The notes: generated from the sequence alone by a model not told the origin. A DNA stretch of 64,000 nt from Streptomyces sp. CA-278952 (GCF_028747205.1 NZ_CP112880.1:3038001-3102000), one strand, 5' to 3'; positions 24,394-34,448 are shown, counted from the first letter of the stretch. Translations and numbers: made by a program.

Positions 24394-25053
24394 TCAGCCC
24401 TCGTCGGAGGTCTCCAGCGCCTCCATGGCGCGGGCGGTCACGTCCGCGACCTTGCCCAGCGCGGAGATGGTCACCACGAGGCCCTGGGCCCGGTAGTAGT
24501 CGATGATCGGCTCGGTCTGCGTGTGGTAGACCTCCAGCCGGGTACGGACCGTCTCCTCGCTGTCGTCGTCCCGCTGGTACAGCTCGCCGCCGCAGGCGTC
24601 GCAGACGCCCTCGGTCTTCGGCGGGTTGTACGTCAGGTGGAAGACGTGCGCGCTGTCGTTGCGGCAGACGCGGCGACCCGCGATCCGCTTCACGACCTCG
24701 TCCTCGGGGACTTCCAGGTCGAGTACCGCGTCCAGTTTTACGCCCTCGTCCTTGAGCATCACGTCAAGGGCTTCGGCCTGTCCGACGTTCCGCGGGAAGC
24801 CGTCCAGCAGGAAGCCGCCGACGGCGTCCGACTGGGCCATGCGGTCCTTGGCCATCCCGATGGTGACCTCGTCCGGCACCAGCTGGCCTTCGTCCATGTA
24901 GGCGCGGGCCTGCTTGCCAAGGTCGGTGCCCTGGCTGATGTTGGCGCGGAAGAGGTCGCCCGTGGCGATGTGCGGAATCGAGAGGTTCTGAGCAAGGTAC
25001 GCAGCCTGCGTTCCCTTGCCGGCACCCGGAGGCCCGACGAGGACGATTCGCAT
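24394..25053 (-). CDS. adk: Adenylate kinase
   Basis: A 219-residue long-type adenylate kinase (ATP + AMP to 2 ADP). P-loop GPPGAGKGT at residues 7-15, AMP-binding TGDLFR (about 31-36) and GFPRN (about 84-88), and a LID domain beginning GRRVCRNDSAHVFH with CDAC, a partial form of the zinc LID. Its ATG overlaps the secY stop as TGATG, so the two are coupled. Confidence 0.97.
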   Translation of the reverse strand: MRIVLVGPPGAGKGTQAAYLAQNLSIPHIATGDLFRANISQGTDLGKQARAYMDEGQLVPDEVTIGMAKDRMAQSDAVGGFLLDGFPRNVGQAEALDVMLKDEGVKLDAVLDLEVPEDEVVKRIAGRRVCRNDSAHVFHLTYNPPKTEGVCDACGGELYQRDDDSEETVRTRLEVYHTQTEPIIDYYRAQGLVVTISALGKVADVTARAMEALETSDEG

Positions 25054-26366
25054 CAGCGGAGGAACCCTTCGTAATTGCGCTGCTGGAGCTGACTCTCGAT
25101 CTGCTTCACGGTTTCCAGACCCACACCCACGATGATGAGGATGCTCGTCCCGCCGAACGGGAAGTTCGCGTTCGCACCGCCGAAGCCCGCCAACGCCATC
25201 GTCGGCACAAGAGCGATCAGGGCCAGGTACAGCGAGCCCGGCCAAGTGATCCTGTTGAGTACGTAGCTCAGGTATTCGGCAGTAGGACGACCTGCGCGGA
25301 TACCCGGGATGAAGCCACCATACTTCTTCATGTTGTCGGCGACCTCGTCGGGGTTGAACGAGATGGCCACATAGAAGAAGGCGAAGAAGACGATCAGCAG
25401 GAAGTACGCCACCATGTAGTACGGCGCGTTCTGCTCGACGAAGTTGTCCGTGATCCAGGTGGCCCAGCCCGCCTGCGAGCCGGAGAACTGCACGATCAGC
25501 GCCGGGATGTAGAGCAGCGACGAGGCGAAGATGACCGGGATCACACCCGCCTGGTTCACCTTCAGCGGGATGTACGTGGACGTACCGCCGTAGGACCGGC
25601 GTCCGATCATGCGCTTCGCGTACTGCACCGGAATGCGGCGCTGGGCCTGCTCGACGAAGACCACGAGGCCGACCATCACGAAGCCGATGAGGATGACCGT
25701 GCCGAACTCGATCCAGCCGTCGGCCAGCTTGCCGCTCTCCTTGATGGCCCACAGGGCGCCGGGGAACGTGGCCGCGATCGAGATGAACATGAGGATCGAC
25801 ATGCCGTTGCCGATGCCGCGGTCGGTGATCAGCTCACCGAGCCACATGACGGCGGCCGTACCGGCGGTCATCGTGAGGACCATGATGACCGTGGTGAAGA
25901 CCGACTTGTCCGCGACGATCTGGCTACCCACGGAACAGTTCTGGAAGAGCGCGCCGCTGCGTGCGGTGGCCACGAGGCCGGTGCCCTGGAGGATGGCGAG
26001 CGCGACCGTCAGATAACGCGTGTACTGCGTGATCTTCGCTGTGCCGGACTGCCCCTCCTTCTTCAGGGCTTCCAGGCGCGGGATCACGACGGTCAGCAGC
26101 TGGAGAATGATGCTCGCCGTGATGTACGGCATGATGCCGAGCGCGAAGATGGTGATCTGCAGCAGGGCGCCACCGCTGAACATCTGCATCAGACCGAGGA
26201 GACCACCCGAGTCGGCCTGGTCGATGCACTGCTGCACCTTCGTGTAGTCGACGCCAGGGGCCGGGACGTGCGCCCCGAGCCGATAGATCACGATGATGCC
26301 GAGCGTGAAGAGCAGCTTCTTGCGCAGGTCGGGCGTCTGGAACGCTCGGGCGAACGCGGTGAACAC
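25053..26366 (-). CDS. secY: Protein translocase subunit SecY
   Basis: A 437-residue protein with ten membrane helices that forms the Sec translocation channel with SecE and SecG. It opens MFTAFARAFQTPDLRKK; the conserved PGVDY segment precedes the plug, and GIGNGMSILMF and FYVAISFNPDEVADNMKKYG mark the cytoplasmic loops. GTG 26366 after GGAGGCACC. It follows rplO, but with a 380-base gap containing a terminator and a promoter, so it heads its own secY-adk unit. Confidence 0.97.
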   Translation of the reverse strand: MFTAFARAFQTPDLRKKLLFTLGIIVIYRLGAHVPAPGVDYTKVQQCIDQADSGGLLGLMQMFSGGALLQITIFALGIMPYITASIILQLLTVVIPRLEALKKEGQSGTAKITQYTRYLTVALAILQGTGLVATARSGALFQNCSVGSQIVADKSVFTTVIMVLTMTAGTAAVMWLGELITDRGIGNGMSILMFISIAATFPGALWAIKESGKLADGWIEFGTVILIGFVMVGLVVFVEQAQRRIPVQYAKRMIGRRSYGGTSTYIPLKVNQAGVIPVIFASSLLYIPALIVQFSGSQAGWATWITDNFVEQNAPYYMVAYFLLIVFFAFFYVAISFNPDEVADNMKKYGGFIPGIRAGRPTAEYLSYVLNRITWPGSLYLALIALVPTMALAGFGGANANFPFGGTSILIIVGVGLETVKQIESQLQQRNYEGFLR

Positions 26367-26484
26367 GGTGCCTCCTGCGACCCCCGCGCTATGCGTCAGA
26401 GGCGACGGGTCTGGATGGGACTGGATGGGATCGGATACAAGGCAGCCCTACATCGTAAGGAGGCCACAAAAGATTAACGGCGCC

Positions 26485-26514
26485 ACCCTACCCGGCCCAG
26501 GACTGAGCGGGAAA
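26485..26514 (-). promoter_or_regulatory. Putative secY promoter
   Basis: On the minus strand TTTCCC (26514-26509), 18 bases, TAGGGT (26490-26485). It would give a leader of about 110 bases. The -10 is good and the -35 only fair. It lies between the rplO terminator and secY. Confidence 0.4.
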
Positions 26515-26689
26515 CACGTGCCGCACACCGGTGTACGGTCCGCTTCCCGGCCCGCGCCGCGAAAGACCGGCCAAGCCGCACCATTTGGGACGTGAACGCC
26601 CCTCCGCTCCCCCACCGCCGGTGCGGTGGACACCCGTTCAACCTTTCCCGAGCCTTTACGGTTCCCGTACAGCGGCACAAACGCAGAAA

Positions 26690-26729
26690 AGCCTGGCCGG
26701 CCACCTCCGAAGAGGCAGCCGGCCAGGCT
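26690..26729 (-). terminator. Terminator downstream of rplO
   Basis: AGCCTGGCCGGC (26690-26701) pairs perfectly with GCCGGCCAGGCT (26718-26729); the loop contains an inner CTC/GAG pairing. A short A-run before it on the plus strand gives a T-run after it on the minus strand. It starts 18 bases after the rplO stop. Confidence 0.8.
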
Positions 26730-26746
26730 CAGTTCTGTCCCGCGGC

Positions 26747-27202
26747 TCAGACGAGCTCGGTGACCGTACCGCCGACGGCGGTGATCTTCTCCTTGGCGGA
26801 GCCGGAGACGGCGTCAACCGAAACCTGCAGTGCCACGGAGATCTCGCCCTGTCCGAGGACCTTGACGAGGTGGTTGTTGCGCACAGCGCCCTTGGCGACC
26901 AGGTCGGCCACCGTGACCTCTCCACCCTCGGGGTAGAGCGTCGCGAGCTTGTCCAGGTTCACGACCTGGTACTCCGTGCGGAACGGGTTCTTGAAGCCCT
27001 TGAGCTTCGGGAGACGCATGTGGAGGGGCATCTGGCCACCCTCGAAGCGCTCCGGAACCTGGTAACGAGCCTTCGTACCCTTGGTACCACGGCCTGCGGT
27101 CTTACCCTTGGACGCCTCACCACGACCCACACGGGTCTTGGCGGTCTTGGCACCCGGGGCAGGCCGGAGGTTGTGGGCCTTCAGCGGGCTGTTCTCCGCC
27201 AT
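26747..27202 (-). CDS. rplO: 50S ribosomal protein L15
   Basis: A 151-residue L15. It opens [20 protein letters not shown] and continues with the Gly/Arg/Lys-rich [18 protein letters not shown] extension that threads into 23S rRNA, then the globular domain ending in a beta sheet. ATG 27202 lies one base after the rpmD stop (TGACATG). Last gene of the spc block; a terminator follows. Confidence 0.97.
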   Translation of the reverse strand: MAENSPLKAHNLRPAPGAKTAKTRVGRGEASKGKTAGRGTKGTKARYQVPERFEGGQMPLHMRLPKLKGFKNPFRTEYQVVNLDKLATLYPEGGEVTVADLVAKGAVRNNHLVKVLGQGEISVALQVSVDAVSGSAKEKITAVGGTVTELV

Positions 27203-27203
27203 G

Positions 27204-27386
27204 TCAGTCAACCTCCTCAACCGTCACGAGGTGGCGGACGGTCTGCACCATTCCGCGGAACTCGGGGCGGTCCTCCTTGACAACCGAGTCGTTCAGGCGC
27301 TTGAGCCCGAGCGAACGCAGGGTGTCGCGGTGGTTCTGCTTGCTGCCGATGTAGGACTTCGTCTGCGTGATCTTGAGGCGAGCCAT
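27204..27386 (-). CDS. rpmD: 50S ribosomal protein L30
   Basis: A 60-residue L30: [20 protein letters not shown] at the start, then [20 protein letters not shown] and a short C-terminus. Length equals the family norm. Its ATG overlaps the rpsE stop codon as TAATG, and rplO begins one base after its own stop. Confidence 0.96.
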   Translation of the reverse strand: MARLKITQTKSYIGSKQNHRDTLRSLGLKRLNDSVVKEDRPEFRGMVQTVRHLVTVEEVD

Positions 27387-27991
27387 TACGCACCCGCTCC
27401 CGCACGTGCACGGAGCAGAGCCGCGGGGGCGACGTCCTCGAGGGGCAGACCGCGGCGGGCCGCGATCTCCTCGGGACGCTGCAGGCCCTGGAGGGCCGCC
27501 ACGGTCGCGTGCACGATGTTGATCGCGTTGGACGAGCCAAGCGACTTCGACAGGATGTCGTGAACGCCGGCGCACTCGAGCACGGCACGCACCGGGCCAC
27601 CGGCGATAACGCCGGTACCGGGGGACGCCGGCTTGAGCAGGACGACGCCCGCAGCCTTCTCGCCCGTGATCGGGTGAGGGATGGTGCCCTGGATGCGCGG
27701 GACCTTGAAGAAGTTCTTCTTGGCCTCTTCGACACCCTTGGCGATGGCCGCGGGAACTTCCTTGGCCTTGCCGTATCCGACACCGACGGTGCCGTCACCA
27801 TCGCCCACTACGACCAGCGCAGTGAAGCTGAAGCGACGACCACCCTTCACAACCTTGGCGACGCGGTTGATCGCGACGACGCGCTCGACGTACGCGGTCT
27901 TCTCGGCGGCGCTGGCGCCACCGTCACGGCCCTTCCGGTCCCGCCGCTCGCCGCCACCGGCACCGCTTCCGCGGCGCTGGGGTCCAGCCAT
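27386..27991 (-). CDS. rpsE: 30S ribosomal protein S5
   Basis: A 201-residue S5, involved in decoding accuracy and mRNA helicase activity. The N-terminal dsRNA-binding-like domain has [20 protein letters not shown] and [20 protein letters not shown]; the C-terminal domain has [15 protein letters not shown]. An Arg/Gly-rich N-terminal extension of about 30 residues ([20 protein letters not shown]) precedes it. ATG start; TAATG overlap with rpmD. Confidence 0.97.
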   Translation of the reverse strand: MAGPQRRGSGAGGGERRDRKGRDGGASAAEKTAYVERVVAINRVAKVVKGGRRFSFTALVVVGDGDGTVGVGYGKAKEVPAAIAKGVEEAKKNFFKVPRIQGTIPHPITGEKAAGVVLLKPASPGTGVIAGGPVRAVLECAGVHDILSKSLGSSNAINIVHATVAALQGLQRPEEIAARRGLPLEDVAPAALLRARAGAGA

Positions 27992-28038
27992 GGGAATTAC
28001 CTCTCTCTGTTACGGACGCTGTGCGTAGGAACCGGGGC

Positions 28039-28422
28039 TTAGAACTTCAGCCCGGCTTCACGGGCGGCGTCAGCCAGAGCGGCAATCCGCCCGGCGTACT
28101 GGTTGCCACCGCGGTCGAACACGACGGCCTCGACGCCTGCGGCCTTGGCACGCTCGGCGACCAGGGCGCCGACCTGCTGTGCCTGGGCGCTCTTGTCACC
28201 CTCGCCACCACGGATCGAGGTGTCCAGGGTCGATGCCGACGCGAGCGTGTGGCCCGCGATGTCGTCGATGACCTGGGCCACGATGTGGCGGTTGGAACGC
28301 GTCACGACCAAGCGAGGACGCTCCGGCGAACCGGAGATGTGCTTGCGGACGCGGATATGGCGGCGCTTGAGGGCGGCACGCTTGTACGCGTCGCCCTTGG
28401 CGATCTTCACACCGTATGCCAT
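28039..28422 (-). CDS. rplR: 50S ribosomal protein L18
   Basis: A 127-residue L18, which binds 5S rRNA with L5. [19 protein letters not shown] and [11 protein letters not shown] are conserved, as is the C-terminal [20 protein letters not shown]. Begins 2 bases after the rplF stop; 47 bases before rpsE. ATG start. Confidence 0.97.
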   Translation of the reverse strand: MAYGVKIAKGDAYKRAALKRRHIRVRKHISGSPERPRLVVTRSNRHIVAQVIDDIAGHTLASASTLDTSIRGGEGDKSAQAQQVGALVAERAKAAGVEAVVFDRGGNQYAGRIAALADAAREAGLKF

Positions 28423-28424
28423 GG

Positions 28425-28964
28425 CTACTTACCAGCCTTTCCGACCTTGCGGCGGATGACCTCGCCCGCGTACTTGACGCCCTTGGCCTTGTACGGGTCG
28501 GGCTTCCGCAGCTTGCGGATGTTGGCGGCTACCTCGCCGACCTTCTGCTTGTCGATGCCCTCGACGCTGAGCTTCGTGGGCGACTCGACCTTGAAGGTGA
28601 TGCCATCCGGAGCCTCGATGAGGATCGGGTGGCTGTAGCCCAGGGCGAACTCCAGGTTGGAGCCCTTCGCCTGGACGCGGTAACCGACACCGCTGATCTC
28701 GAGCGCCTTGGAGTAACCCGCGGTCACGCCGGTGATCATGTTCGCCACCAGCGTGCGGGACAGGCCGTGGAGGGCCTTGTTCTGACGCTCGTCGTTCGGG
28801 CGGGAGACGTTGAGCACGCCGTCCTCACCCTTGGAGACCTCGATCGGCGCGGCGACGGTGTGCGTGAGGGAACCCTTGGGGCCCTTCACGGCGACCGTAC
28901 GGCCATCGATGGTGACGTCCACACCGGCGGGAACCTGGATGGGGAGCTTGCCGATTCGCGACAT
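28425..28964 (-). CDS. rplF: 50S ribosomal protein L6
   Basis: A 179-residue L6 of two repeated RNA-binding domains, near the factor-binding site. It opens [20 protein letters not shown], has VKGPKGSL, and the second domain ends with [20 protein letters not shown], the family signature. ATG start after GGAAGGAAAG. Confidence 0.97.
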   Translation of the reverse strand: MSRIGKLPIQVPAGVDVTIDGRTVAVKGPKGSLTHTVAAPIEVSKGEDGVLNVSRPNDERQNKALHGLSRTLVANMITGVTAGYSKALEISGVGYRVQAKGSNLEFALGYSHPILIEAPDGITFKVESPTKLSVEGIDKQKVGEVAANIRKLRKPDPYKAKGVKYAGEVIRRKVGKAGK

Positions 28965-28985
28965 GAGCTTTCCTTCCTTTCCCGA

Positions 28986-29384
28986 CTACCAGACGTAGGC
29001 GAGGACTTCCCCACCTACGCCCTTCTTGCCTGCCTGCTGGCCGGTCAGGAGGCCGTGGGACGTGGAGATGATCGCCACGCCCAGACCGCCGAGGACCTTC
29101 GGCAGGTTGGTGGACTTTGCGTATACACGCAGACCCGGCTTCGAAATCCGCTTGATGCCGGCGATCGAGCGCTCGCGGTTCGGGCCGAACTTCAGCTCGA
29201 GGACGAGGTTCTTGCCGACCTCGGCGTCCTCGACCTTCCAGCCGGTGATGAAGCCCTCCTGCTGGAGGATCTCCGCGATGTGCGACTTGATCTTGCTGTG
29301 CGGCATCGAGACATCGTCGTGATATGCCGAGTTCGCGTTACGCAGACGCGTGAGCATGTCTGCGATGGGATCAGTCATGGTCAT
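28986..29384 (-). CDS. rpsH: 30S ribosomal protein S8
   Basis: A 132-residue S8, a primary 16S rRNA binder and, in E. coli, the autoregulator of the spc operon. [18 protein letters not shown] at the start; C-terminal [20 protein letters not shown]. An in-frame ATG two codons later is an alternative start. It follows rpsN after an unusually long 224-base gap. Confidence 0.97.
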   Translation of the reverse strand: MTMTDPIADMLTRLRNANSAYHDDVSMPHSKIKSHIAEILQQEGFITGWKVEDAEVGKNLVLELKFGPNRERSIAGIKRISKPGLRVYAKSTNLPKVLGGLGVAIISTSHGLLTGQQAGKKGVGGEVLAYVW

Positions 29385-29608
29385 GAGTTGGCCTTCGGCC
29401 TCTCTCGCCGGGGTTTCCTGTATGCGCCATCCCTCTCCCCACTCAGTGGCGGGACGGGTGCGGTGCGGGGACCTACGGCGTAGTAAGTCGGTCGTGGGCG
29501 GCAGGCGCCCAACCCTTCAAGCCTACGGCATGAAAGGACGGGCTCCTGCCGACCCAGATACTTACCGAGAGTCTCCGGAACTTCCCTGTGCCCGAGGGCA
29601 GAGGGGAG
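29385..29608 (-). other. Long rpsN-rpsH intercistronic gap with hairpin
   Basis: 224 bases without a gene inside the spc block. CCCTGTGCCC (29584-29593) and GGGCAGAGGG (29596-29605) form a stem with one mismatch just after the rpsN stop. The word CCTACGGC occurs twice (29471 and 29521 areas). It may hold an internal promoter, a processing site or an S8 target. Confidence 0.5.
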
Positions 29609-29794
29609 TTACCAGGAGCTCTTGGTCACGCCCGGCAGCTCGCCACGGTGAGCCATCTCACGAAGGCACACGCGGCACAGGCCGAACTTGCGGTAGACGG
29701 AGTGGGGCCGGCCGCAGCGCTGGCAGCGGGTGTACCCGCGCACGCCGAACTTCGGCTTACGGGCGGCCTTAGCGATCAGAGCCTTCTTCGCCAC
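29609..29794 (-). CDS. rpsN: 30S ribosomal protein S14, zinc-binding type Z
   Basis: A 61-residue short S14. The zinc ligands Cys24, Cys27, Cys40 and Cys43 are present in CQRC and CRVC. Streptomyces often have a longer zinc-free S14 elsewhere. [20 protein letters not shown] at the start; GTG start 2 bases after the rplE stop. Confidence 0.96.
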   Translation of the reverse strand: MAKKALIAKAARKPKFGVRGYTRCQRCGRPHSVYRKFGLCRVCLREMAHRGELPGVTKSSW

Positions 29795-29796
29795 GG

Positions 29797-30354
29797 TCAG
29801 TTCTCCTTGAACGGGAAGCCGAGGTGACGAAGGAGGGCACGACCCTCGTCGTCGTTGGTCGCCGTGGTGACCACGGTGATGTCCATGCCCCGGACCCGGT
29901 CGATCTTGTCCTGGTCGATCTCGTGGAACATGACCTGCTCCGTGAGACCGAAGGTGTAGTTGCCACGGCCGTCGAACTGCTTCGGCGACAGGCCACGGAA
30001 GTCACGGATACGCGGAAGCGCGAGCGACAGCGTACGGTCCAGGAACTCCCACATCCGGTCACCACGGAGGGTGACGTGGCAGCCGATCGGCTGGCCCTCG
30101 CGCAGCTTGAACTGCGCGATGGACTTGCGGGCCTTCGTGACGGCCGGCTTCTGGCCCGTGATCGTGGTGAGGTCCTTGACGGCACCGTCGATCAGCTTGG
30201 AGTCGCGGGCGGCGTCGCCCACACCCATGTTGACCACGATCTTGACCAGACCGGGAACCTGCATGACGTTCTCGTACGAGAACTCCTCACGCAGCTTGCC
30301 GGCGATTTCCTCGCGGTAGCGCGTCTTGAGACGCGGCGCAGTGGTGGCAGTCAT
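29797..30354 (-). CDS. rplE: 50S ribosomal protein L5
   Basis: A 185-residue L5, which binds 5S rRNA and contacts S13 across the subunits. [20 protein letters not shown] and [20 protein letters not shown] are conserved, with the terminal [17 protein letters not shown] overlaps the rplX stop as TGATG. Confidence 0.97.
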   Translation of the reverse strand: MTATTAPRLKTRYREEIAGKLREEFSYENVMQVPGLVKIVVNMGVGDAARDSKLIDGAVKDLTTITGQKPAVTKARKSIAQFKLREGQPIGCHVTLRGDRMWEFLDRTLSLALPRIRDFRGLSPKQFDGRGNYTFGLTEQVMFHEIDQDKIDRVRGMDITVVTTATNDDEGRALLRHLGFPFKEN

Positions 30355-30677
30355 CAGATGTCCTCACCGGTCCGCTTGGCAACGCGGATCTTGTTGCCCT
30401 CGTCGTCAAAGCGGTAGCCGACGCGGGTGACAACCTTGTTGCCGTCCTTCTCCACGACCAGCTGCACGTTGCTGATGTGGATCGGGGCCTCGGTGGTGAC
30501 AATGCCACCCGTCTGCGAACCGCGAGCCGTCTGACCGGCCTTGGTGTGCTTCTTGACCCGGTTGACACCCTCGACGAGGACGCGGTCCTGCGTGGGATAG
30601 GCCACAATGACCTTGCCCTGCTTGCCCTTGTCCTTACCGGTGATGACCTGAACCAGGTCGCCCTTCTTGATCTTCAT
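30354..30677 (-). CDS. rplX: 50S ribosomal protein L24
   Basis: A 107-residue L24 with a KOW motif ([20 protein letters not shown], residues 3-22), an assembly initiator near the exit tunnel. [20 protein letters not shown] is conserved. ATG start 2 bases after the rplN stop; overlaps rplE. Confidence 0.97.
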   Translation of the reverse strand: MKIKKGDLVQVITGKDKGKQGKVIVAYPTQDRVLVEGVNRVKKHTKAGQTARGSQTGGIVTTEAPIHISNVQLVVEKDGNKVVTRVGYRFDDEGNKIRVAKRTGEDI

Positions 30678-30679
30678 GC

Positions 30680-31048
30680 TTACAGCACCTCCGGCGCGAG
30701 CGAGATGATCTTCATGAACTTCTTCTCGCGCAGCTCCCGGCCCACCGGGCCGAAGATGCGGGTGCCGCGGGGGTCGCCGTCGTTCTTCAGAATGACGGCG
30801 GCGTTCTCGTCGAAGCGGATGTACGAGCCATCCTGACGACGACGCTCCTTGACGGTGCGAACGATGACGGCCTTGACGACGTCACCCTTCTTCACGTTGC
30901 CACCGGGGATCGCGTCCTTGACGGTGGCGACGATGACGTCACCGATACCCGCGTAGCGGCGACCCGAGCCACCGAGAACACGAATGGTGAGAATTTCCTT
31001 CGCACCCGTGTTGTCGGCGACGCGCAGTCGCGACTCCTGCTGGATCAC
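30680..31048 (-). CDS. rplN: 50S ribosomal protein L14
   Basis: A 122-residue L14, at the subunit interface. [20 protein letters not shown] at the start, with [20 protein letters not shown] and the C-terminal [23 protein letters not shown] start. A 107-base gap with a strong hairpin separates it from rpsQ, the place where the E. coli S10 and spc operons divide. Confidence 0.97.
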   Translation of the reverse strand: MIQQESRLRVADNTGAKEILTIRVLGGSGRRYAGIGDVIVATVKDAIPGGNVKKGDVVKAVIVRTVKERRRQDGSYIRFDENAAVILKNDGDPRGTRIFGPVGRELREKKFMKIISLAPEVL

Positions 31049-31080
31049 GTCTATCTCCTGATCGTCTGCCGGTTCCCGGC

Positions 31081-31110
31081 GGGTGCCTCTCCGTTACCGG
31101 GGAGGCACCC
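31081..31110 (-). terminator. Hairpin at the rpsQ-rplN junction
   Basis: GGGTGCCTCTCC (31081-31092) pairs with GGGGAGGCACCC (31099-31110), one wobble in 12, loop GTTACC. A smaller GAGGG/CCCTC stem lies closer to rpsQ (31135-31151). They fill the rpsQ-rplN gap. Confidence 0.6.
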
Positions 31111-31155
31111 CACCGAGCCTGGCGGAACTGACCCGAGGGGAGAATCCCTCAGGAA

Positions 31156-31440
31156 TTACTTGGCCTTCTCGAGGATCTCGACGATGCGCCAGCGCTTCGA
31201 GGCGGACAGCGGACGCGTCTCCATGATGATGACGCGGTCGCCGACGCCGGCACTGTTCTGCTCGTCGTGGGCCTTGAGCTTGTTCGTACGGCGGATGACC
31301 TTGCCGTACAGCGCGTGCTTGACGCGGTCCTCGACAGCGACGACGACGGTCTTGTCCATCTTGTCGCTGACGACCAGACCCTCACGGGTCTTGCGGAAAC
31401 CGCGGTCGGTGTTGGTCTCAGTCACAGTCTTCTCGCTCAT
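31156..31440 (-). CDS. rpsQ: 30S ribosomal protein S17
   Basis: A 94-residue OB-fold protein that binds 16S rRNA early. [20 protein letters not shown] and [20 protein letters not shown] are conserved. The acidic N-terminus ([14 protein letters not shown]) is actinobacterial. ATG overlaps the rpmC stop as TGATG-type coupling. Confidence 0.97.
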   Translation of the reverse strand: MSEKTVTETNTDRGFRKTREGLVVSDKMDKTVVVAVEDRVKHALYGKVIRRTNKLKAHDEQNSAGVGDRVIIMETRPLSASKRWRIVEILEKAK

Positions 31441-31664
31441 CAGGCGCTCTCCACCGTCTCGATGCCCAGCTCGCGCTCACGCATCAGGGTGTAGATCCGG
31501 GCGATGTCCTTACGGACGGACTTGAGCCGACCGTGGTTCTCGAGCTGGCCCGTCGCCGCCTGGAAGCGGAGGTTGAACAGCTCTTCCTTGGCTTCGCGGA
31601 GCTTGTTAAGGAGCTCCTCGTCGCCCAGCTCGCGCAGCTCGGACGCCTTGGTACCGGCCGACAT
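31440..31664 (-). CDS. rpmC: 50S ribosomal protein L29
   Basis: A 74-residue two-helix L29, near the exit tunnel. [20 protein letters not shown], then [20 protein letters not shown], then [17 protein letters not shown] 31664 overlaps the rplP stop; an adjacent GTG at 31667 is less likely. Confidence 0.96.
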   Translation of the reverse strand: MSAGTKASELRELGDEELLNKLREAKEELFNLRFQAATGQLENHGRLKSVRKDIARIYTLMRERELGIETVESA

Positions 31665-32083
31665 CACGACTCACCTGCCTCGCGCCGAACGATCCGGCAC
31701 TTCATCGGAAGCTTGTGAGCAGCGCGGGTGAGCGCCTCACGAGCAATCTTCTCGTTCGGGTAGGACAGCTCGAACATCACCCGACCCGGCTTGACGTTCG
31801 CGATCCACCACTCGGGAGAACCCTTACCGGAACCCATGCGGGTCTCGGCAGGCTTCTTCGTCAGGGGACGGTCCGGGTAGATGTTGATCCAGACCTTGCC
31901 GCCACGCTTGATGTGACGGGTCATCGCGATACGAGCGGACTCGATCTGACGGTTCGTCACGTACGCCGGGGTCAGCGCCTGGATGCCGTACTCGCCGAAC
32001 GCAACCTGCGTGCCACCCTTGGACATACCGCTGCGCTTCGGGTGGTGCTGCTTGCGGTGCTTGACCCTACGGGGGATCAGCAT
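31664..32083 (-). CDS. rplP: 50S ribosomal protein L16
   Basis: A 139-residue L16, near the A-site finger and peptidyl transferase centre. [20 protein letters not shown] at the start, [20 protein letters not shown] and [20 protein letters not shown] in the middle. ATG start 5 bases after the rpsC stop. Confidence 0.97.
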   Translation of the reverse strand: MLIPRRVKHRKQHHPKRSGMSKGGTQVAFGEYGIQALTPAYVTNRQIESARIAMTRHIKRGGKVWINIYPDRPLTKKPAETRMGSGKGSPEWWIANVKPGRVMFELSYPNEKIAREALTRAAHKLPMKCRIVRREAGES

Positions 32084-32088
32084 TTCGG

Positions 32089-32928
32089 TCAGGCCTCCGT
32101 TCCGGTGCTCTCAGCAGCCGGAGCAGCGGCGGCGGGGGCGTCGGCCTTGGGGGCCTCGGCTGCCGGCGACTGCTGCGGCTTACGGCCGCGACCGCCACGC
32201 TCGCCACCACGGCCGCCACCACGGCCGGCCGGGCGGTCGGTGCCGCCACGAGCCGGACGGTTGCCGGCGCGGGCCGCGGCGTTCTCGGCGCGAACCTCGG
32301 CGATGTTCTTGACGTCGCCCTTGTAGATCCAGACCTTCACGCCGATGCGGCCGAAGGTCGTCTTGGCCTCGAAGAAGCCGTAGTCCACGTTGGCCCGGAG
32401 GGTGTGCAGGGGCACGCGGCCCTCGCGGTAGAACTCCGAGCGGGACATCTCGGCGCCGCCGAGGCGACCGCCGCACTGGATCTTGATGCCCTTGGCGCCG
32501 GCCTTCATCGAGCTCTGCATGCTCTTGCGCATGGCACGACGGAAGGAGACGCGGGAGGAGAGCTGCTCGGCGACGGCCTGGGCCACCAGCTGAGCGTCCA
32601 CCTCGGGGTTCTTGACCTCGAGGATGTTCAGCTGGACCTGCTTGCCGGTCAGCTTCTCCAGCTCGCCGCGGATGCGATCGGCCTCGGCGCCACGGCGACC
32701 GATGACGATGCCCGGACGGGCGGTGTGGATGTCAACGCGGACGCGGTCGCGGGTGCGCTCGATCTCGACCTTCGAGATGCCGGCCCGCTCCATGCCCTTC
32801 GTCATCATGCGACGAATGGCGACGTCTTCCTTGACGTAGTCCTTGTACAGCTTGTCGGCGTACCAGCGGGACTTGAAGTCCGTGGTGATGCCGAGCCGGA
32901 ACCCGTGCGGGTTTACCTTCTGGCCCAT
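32089..32928 (-). CDS. rpsC: 30S ribosomal protein S3 with RG-rich tail
   Basis: A 279-residue S3, longer than E. coli S3 (233). The core has [18 protein letters not shown], a type II KH domain with [14 protein letters not shown] [16 protein letters not shown], and [20 protein letters not shown]. After about residue 215 comes an Arg/Gly-rich stretch ([18 protein letters not shown]) then an Ala/Pro/Glu-rich end. TAATG overlap with the rplV stop. Confidence 0.97.
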   Translation of the reverse strand: MGQKVNPHGFRLGITTDFKSRWYADKLYKDYVKEDVAIRRMMTKGMERAGISKVEIERTRDRVRVDIHTARPGIVIGRRGAEADRIRGELEKLTGKQVQLNILEVKNPEVDAQLVAQAVAEQLSSRVSFRRAMRKSMQSSMKAGAKGIKIQCGGRLGGAEMSRSEFYREGRVPLHTLRANVDYGFFEAKTTFGRIGVKVWIYKGDVKNIAEVRAENAAARAGNRPARGGTDRPAGRGGGRGGERGGRGRKPQQSPAAEAPKADAPAAAAPAAESTGTEA

Positions 32929-33275
32929 TACCGGGTTCCTTCCTTGCTGCTGACGACCACGGTGATGTGGCTGGTCCGCTTACGGATCCGGTAGGCACGG
33001 CCCTGAGCACGCGGACGGAACCGCTTCAGGGTCGGGCCCTCGTCCACGTACGCCTCGCTGATGACCAGCGAAGAGGCGTCGGGGTGGTCGTAGTTGTGTG
33101 CAGCGTTGGCGATGGCGCTGTCCAGCACCTTGCCAACCGGCACGCTCGCGGCCTGCGGGGCGAAACGCAGGACCGCCTGAGCCTCCGTGGCATCCATGCC
33201 ACGGATGAGGTCCACCACTCGGCGGGCCTTCATGGGCGTGACGCGGATGTACCGCGCCTGGGCCCTGGCTTCCAT
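32928..33275 (-). CDS. rplV: 50S ribosomal protein L22
   Basis: A 115-residue L22, whose beta hairpin lines the exit tunnel (macrolide resistance site). [20 protein letters not shown] at the start; [20 protein letters not shown] near the end. ATG 33275 with GAAGGGAC upstream is favoured; in-frame ATGs at 33299 and further upstream would add 8-12 residues. Confidence 0.96.
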   Translation of the reverse strand: MEARAQARYIRVTPMKARRVVDLIRGMDATEAQAVLRFAPQAASVPVGKVLDSAIANAAHNYDHPDASSLVISEAYVDEGPTLKRFRPRAQGRAYRIRKRTSHITVVVSSKEGTR

Positions 33276-33317
33276 GGTTGTCCCTTCGGTGTGAGTCATA
33301 GTCGTTTCCACCCCGCG

Positions 33318-33599
33318 CTAGCGGCGCTTCGACTTCCGGTCGTCCTTGACGTGGCCGCGGAAGGTGCGAGTCGGCGAGAACTCGCCGAGCTTGTGGCCGA
33401 CCATCGACTCGGTGACGAACACCGGGACGTGGATCTTGCCGTTGTGCACCGCGATGGTGTGCCCCAGCATGGCCGGGATGATCATCGAGCGACGGGACCA
33501 GGTCTTGATGACGTTCTTGGTGCCAGCTTCGTTCTGTACGTCCACCTTCTTGACGAGGTGGCCGTCGACGAAGGGCCCCTTCTTGAGACTGCGCGGCAT
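33318..33599 (-). CDS. rpsS: 30S ribosomal protein S19
   Basis: A 93-residue S19, in the head with S13. [40 protein letters not shown] and [20 protein letters not shown] are conserved. ATG start, 12 bases after the rplB stop. Confidence 0.97.
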   Translation of the reverse strand: MPRSLKKGPFVDGHLVKKVDVQNEAGTKNVIKTWSRRSMIIPAMLGHTIAVHNGKIHVPVFVTESMVGHKLGEFSPTRTFRGHVKDDRKSKRR

Positions 33600-33611
33600 C
33601 TAAACCCGCTC

Positions 33612-34448
33612 CTAGCGCTTCTTGTTCGTCTTGCGGCGGCGGACGATGTACTTGCTCGAAGCCTTCTTCGGCGAGCGAGTACGACCCTCCTTCTGACCCC
33701 ACGGCGAGACCGGGTGACGACCACCGGAGGTCTTGCCTTCACCACCACCGTGCGGGTGGTCAACCGGGTTCATCGCGACACCGCGGACGGAAGGACGAAC
33801 GCCCTTCCAGCGCATACGGCCGGCCTTGCCCCAGTTGATGTTCGACTGCTCGGCGTTGCCGACCTCACCGATCGTGGCGCGGCAGCGGGCGTCGACCAGC
33901 CGGATCTCACCGGACGGCATACGAAGGTGGGCCATGGTGCCCTCCTTCGCCAGCAGCTGCACGGAGGCACCCGCGGAACGGGCGAACTTCGCGCCGCCGC
34001 CGGGCCGCAGCTCGATGGCGTGGATGGTCGTACCGACCGGGATGTTGCGCAGCGCCAGGTTGTTGCCCGGCTTGATGTCTGCGGCCGGACCGTTCTCGAC
34101 GCGGTCACCCTGCGCCAGGCCACGCGGGGCGACGATGTAACGCTTCTCGCCGTCCGCGTAGTGGAGCAGCGCGATGCGCGCGGTGCGGTTCGGGTCGTAC
34201 TCGATGTGCGCGACCTTGGCCGGCACGCCGTCCTTGTCGTGACGACGGAAGTCGATCACGCGGTAGGCGCGCTTGTGTCCGCCACCCTGGTGGCGAACGG
34301 TGATCCGGCCGGTGTTGTTACGGCCGCCCTTGCTGTGCAGGGGGCGGACCAGCGACTTCTCCGGCGTGGACCGCGTGATCTCGACAAAGTCGGCGACGCT
34401 GGAGCCACGACGGCCCGGGGTCGTCGGCTTGTACTTGCGGATACCCAT
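33612..34448 (-). CDS. rplB: 50S ribosomal protein L2
   Basis: A 278-residue L2, needed for subunit association and peptidyl transfer. [20 protein letters not shown] at the start, [20 protein letters not shown], and the universally conserved [18 protein letters not shown] with the His implicated in catalysis. ATG start. Confidence 0.98.
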   Translation of the reverse strand: MGIRKYKPTTPGRRGSSVADFVEITRSTPEKSLVRPLHSKGGRNNTGRITVRHQGGGHKRAYRVIDFRRHDKDGVPAKVAHIEYDPNRTARIALLHYADGEKRYIVAPRGLAQGDRVENGPAADIKPGNNLALRNIPVGTTIHAIELRPGGGAKFARSAGASVQLLAKEGTMAHLRMPSGEIRLVDARCRATIGEVGNAEQSNINWGKAGRMRWKGVRPSVRGVAMNPVDHPHGGGEGKTSGGRHPVSPWGQKEGRTRSPKKASSKYIVRRRKTNKKR

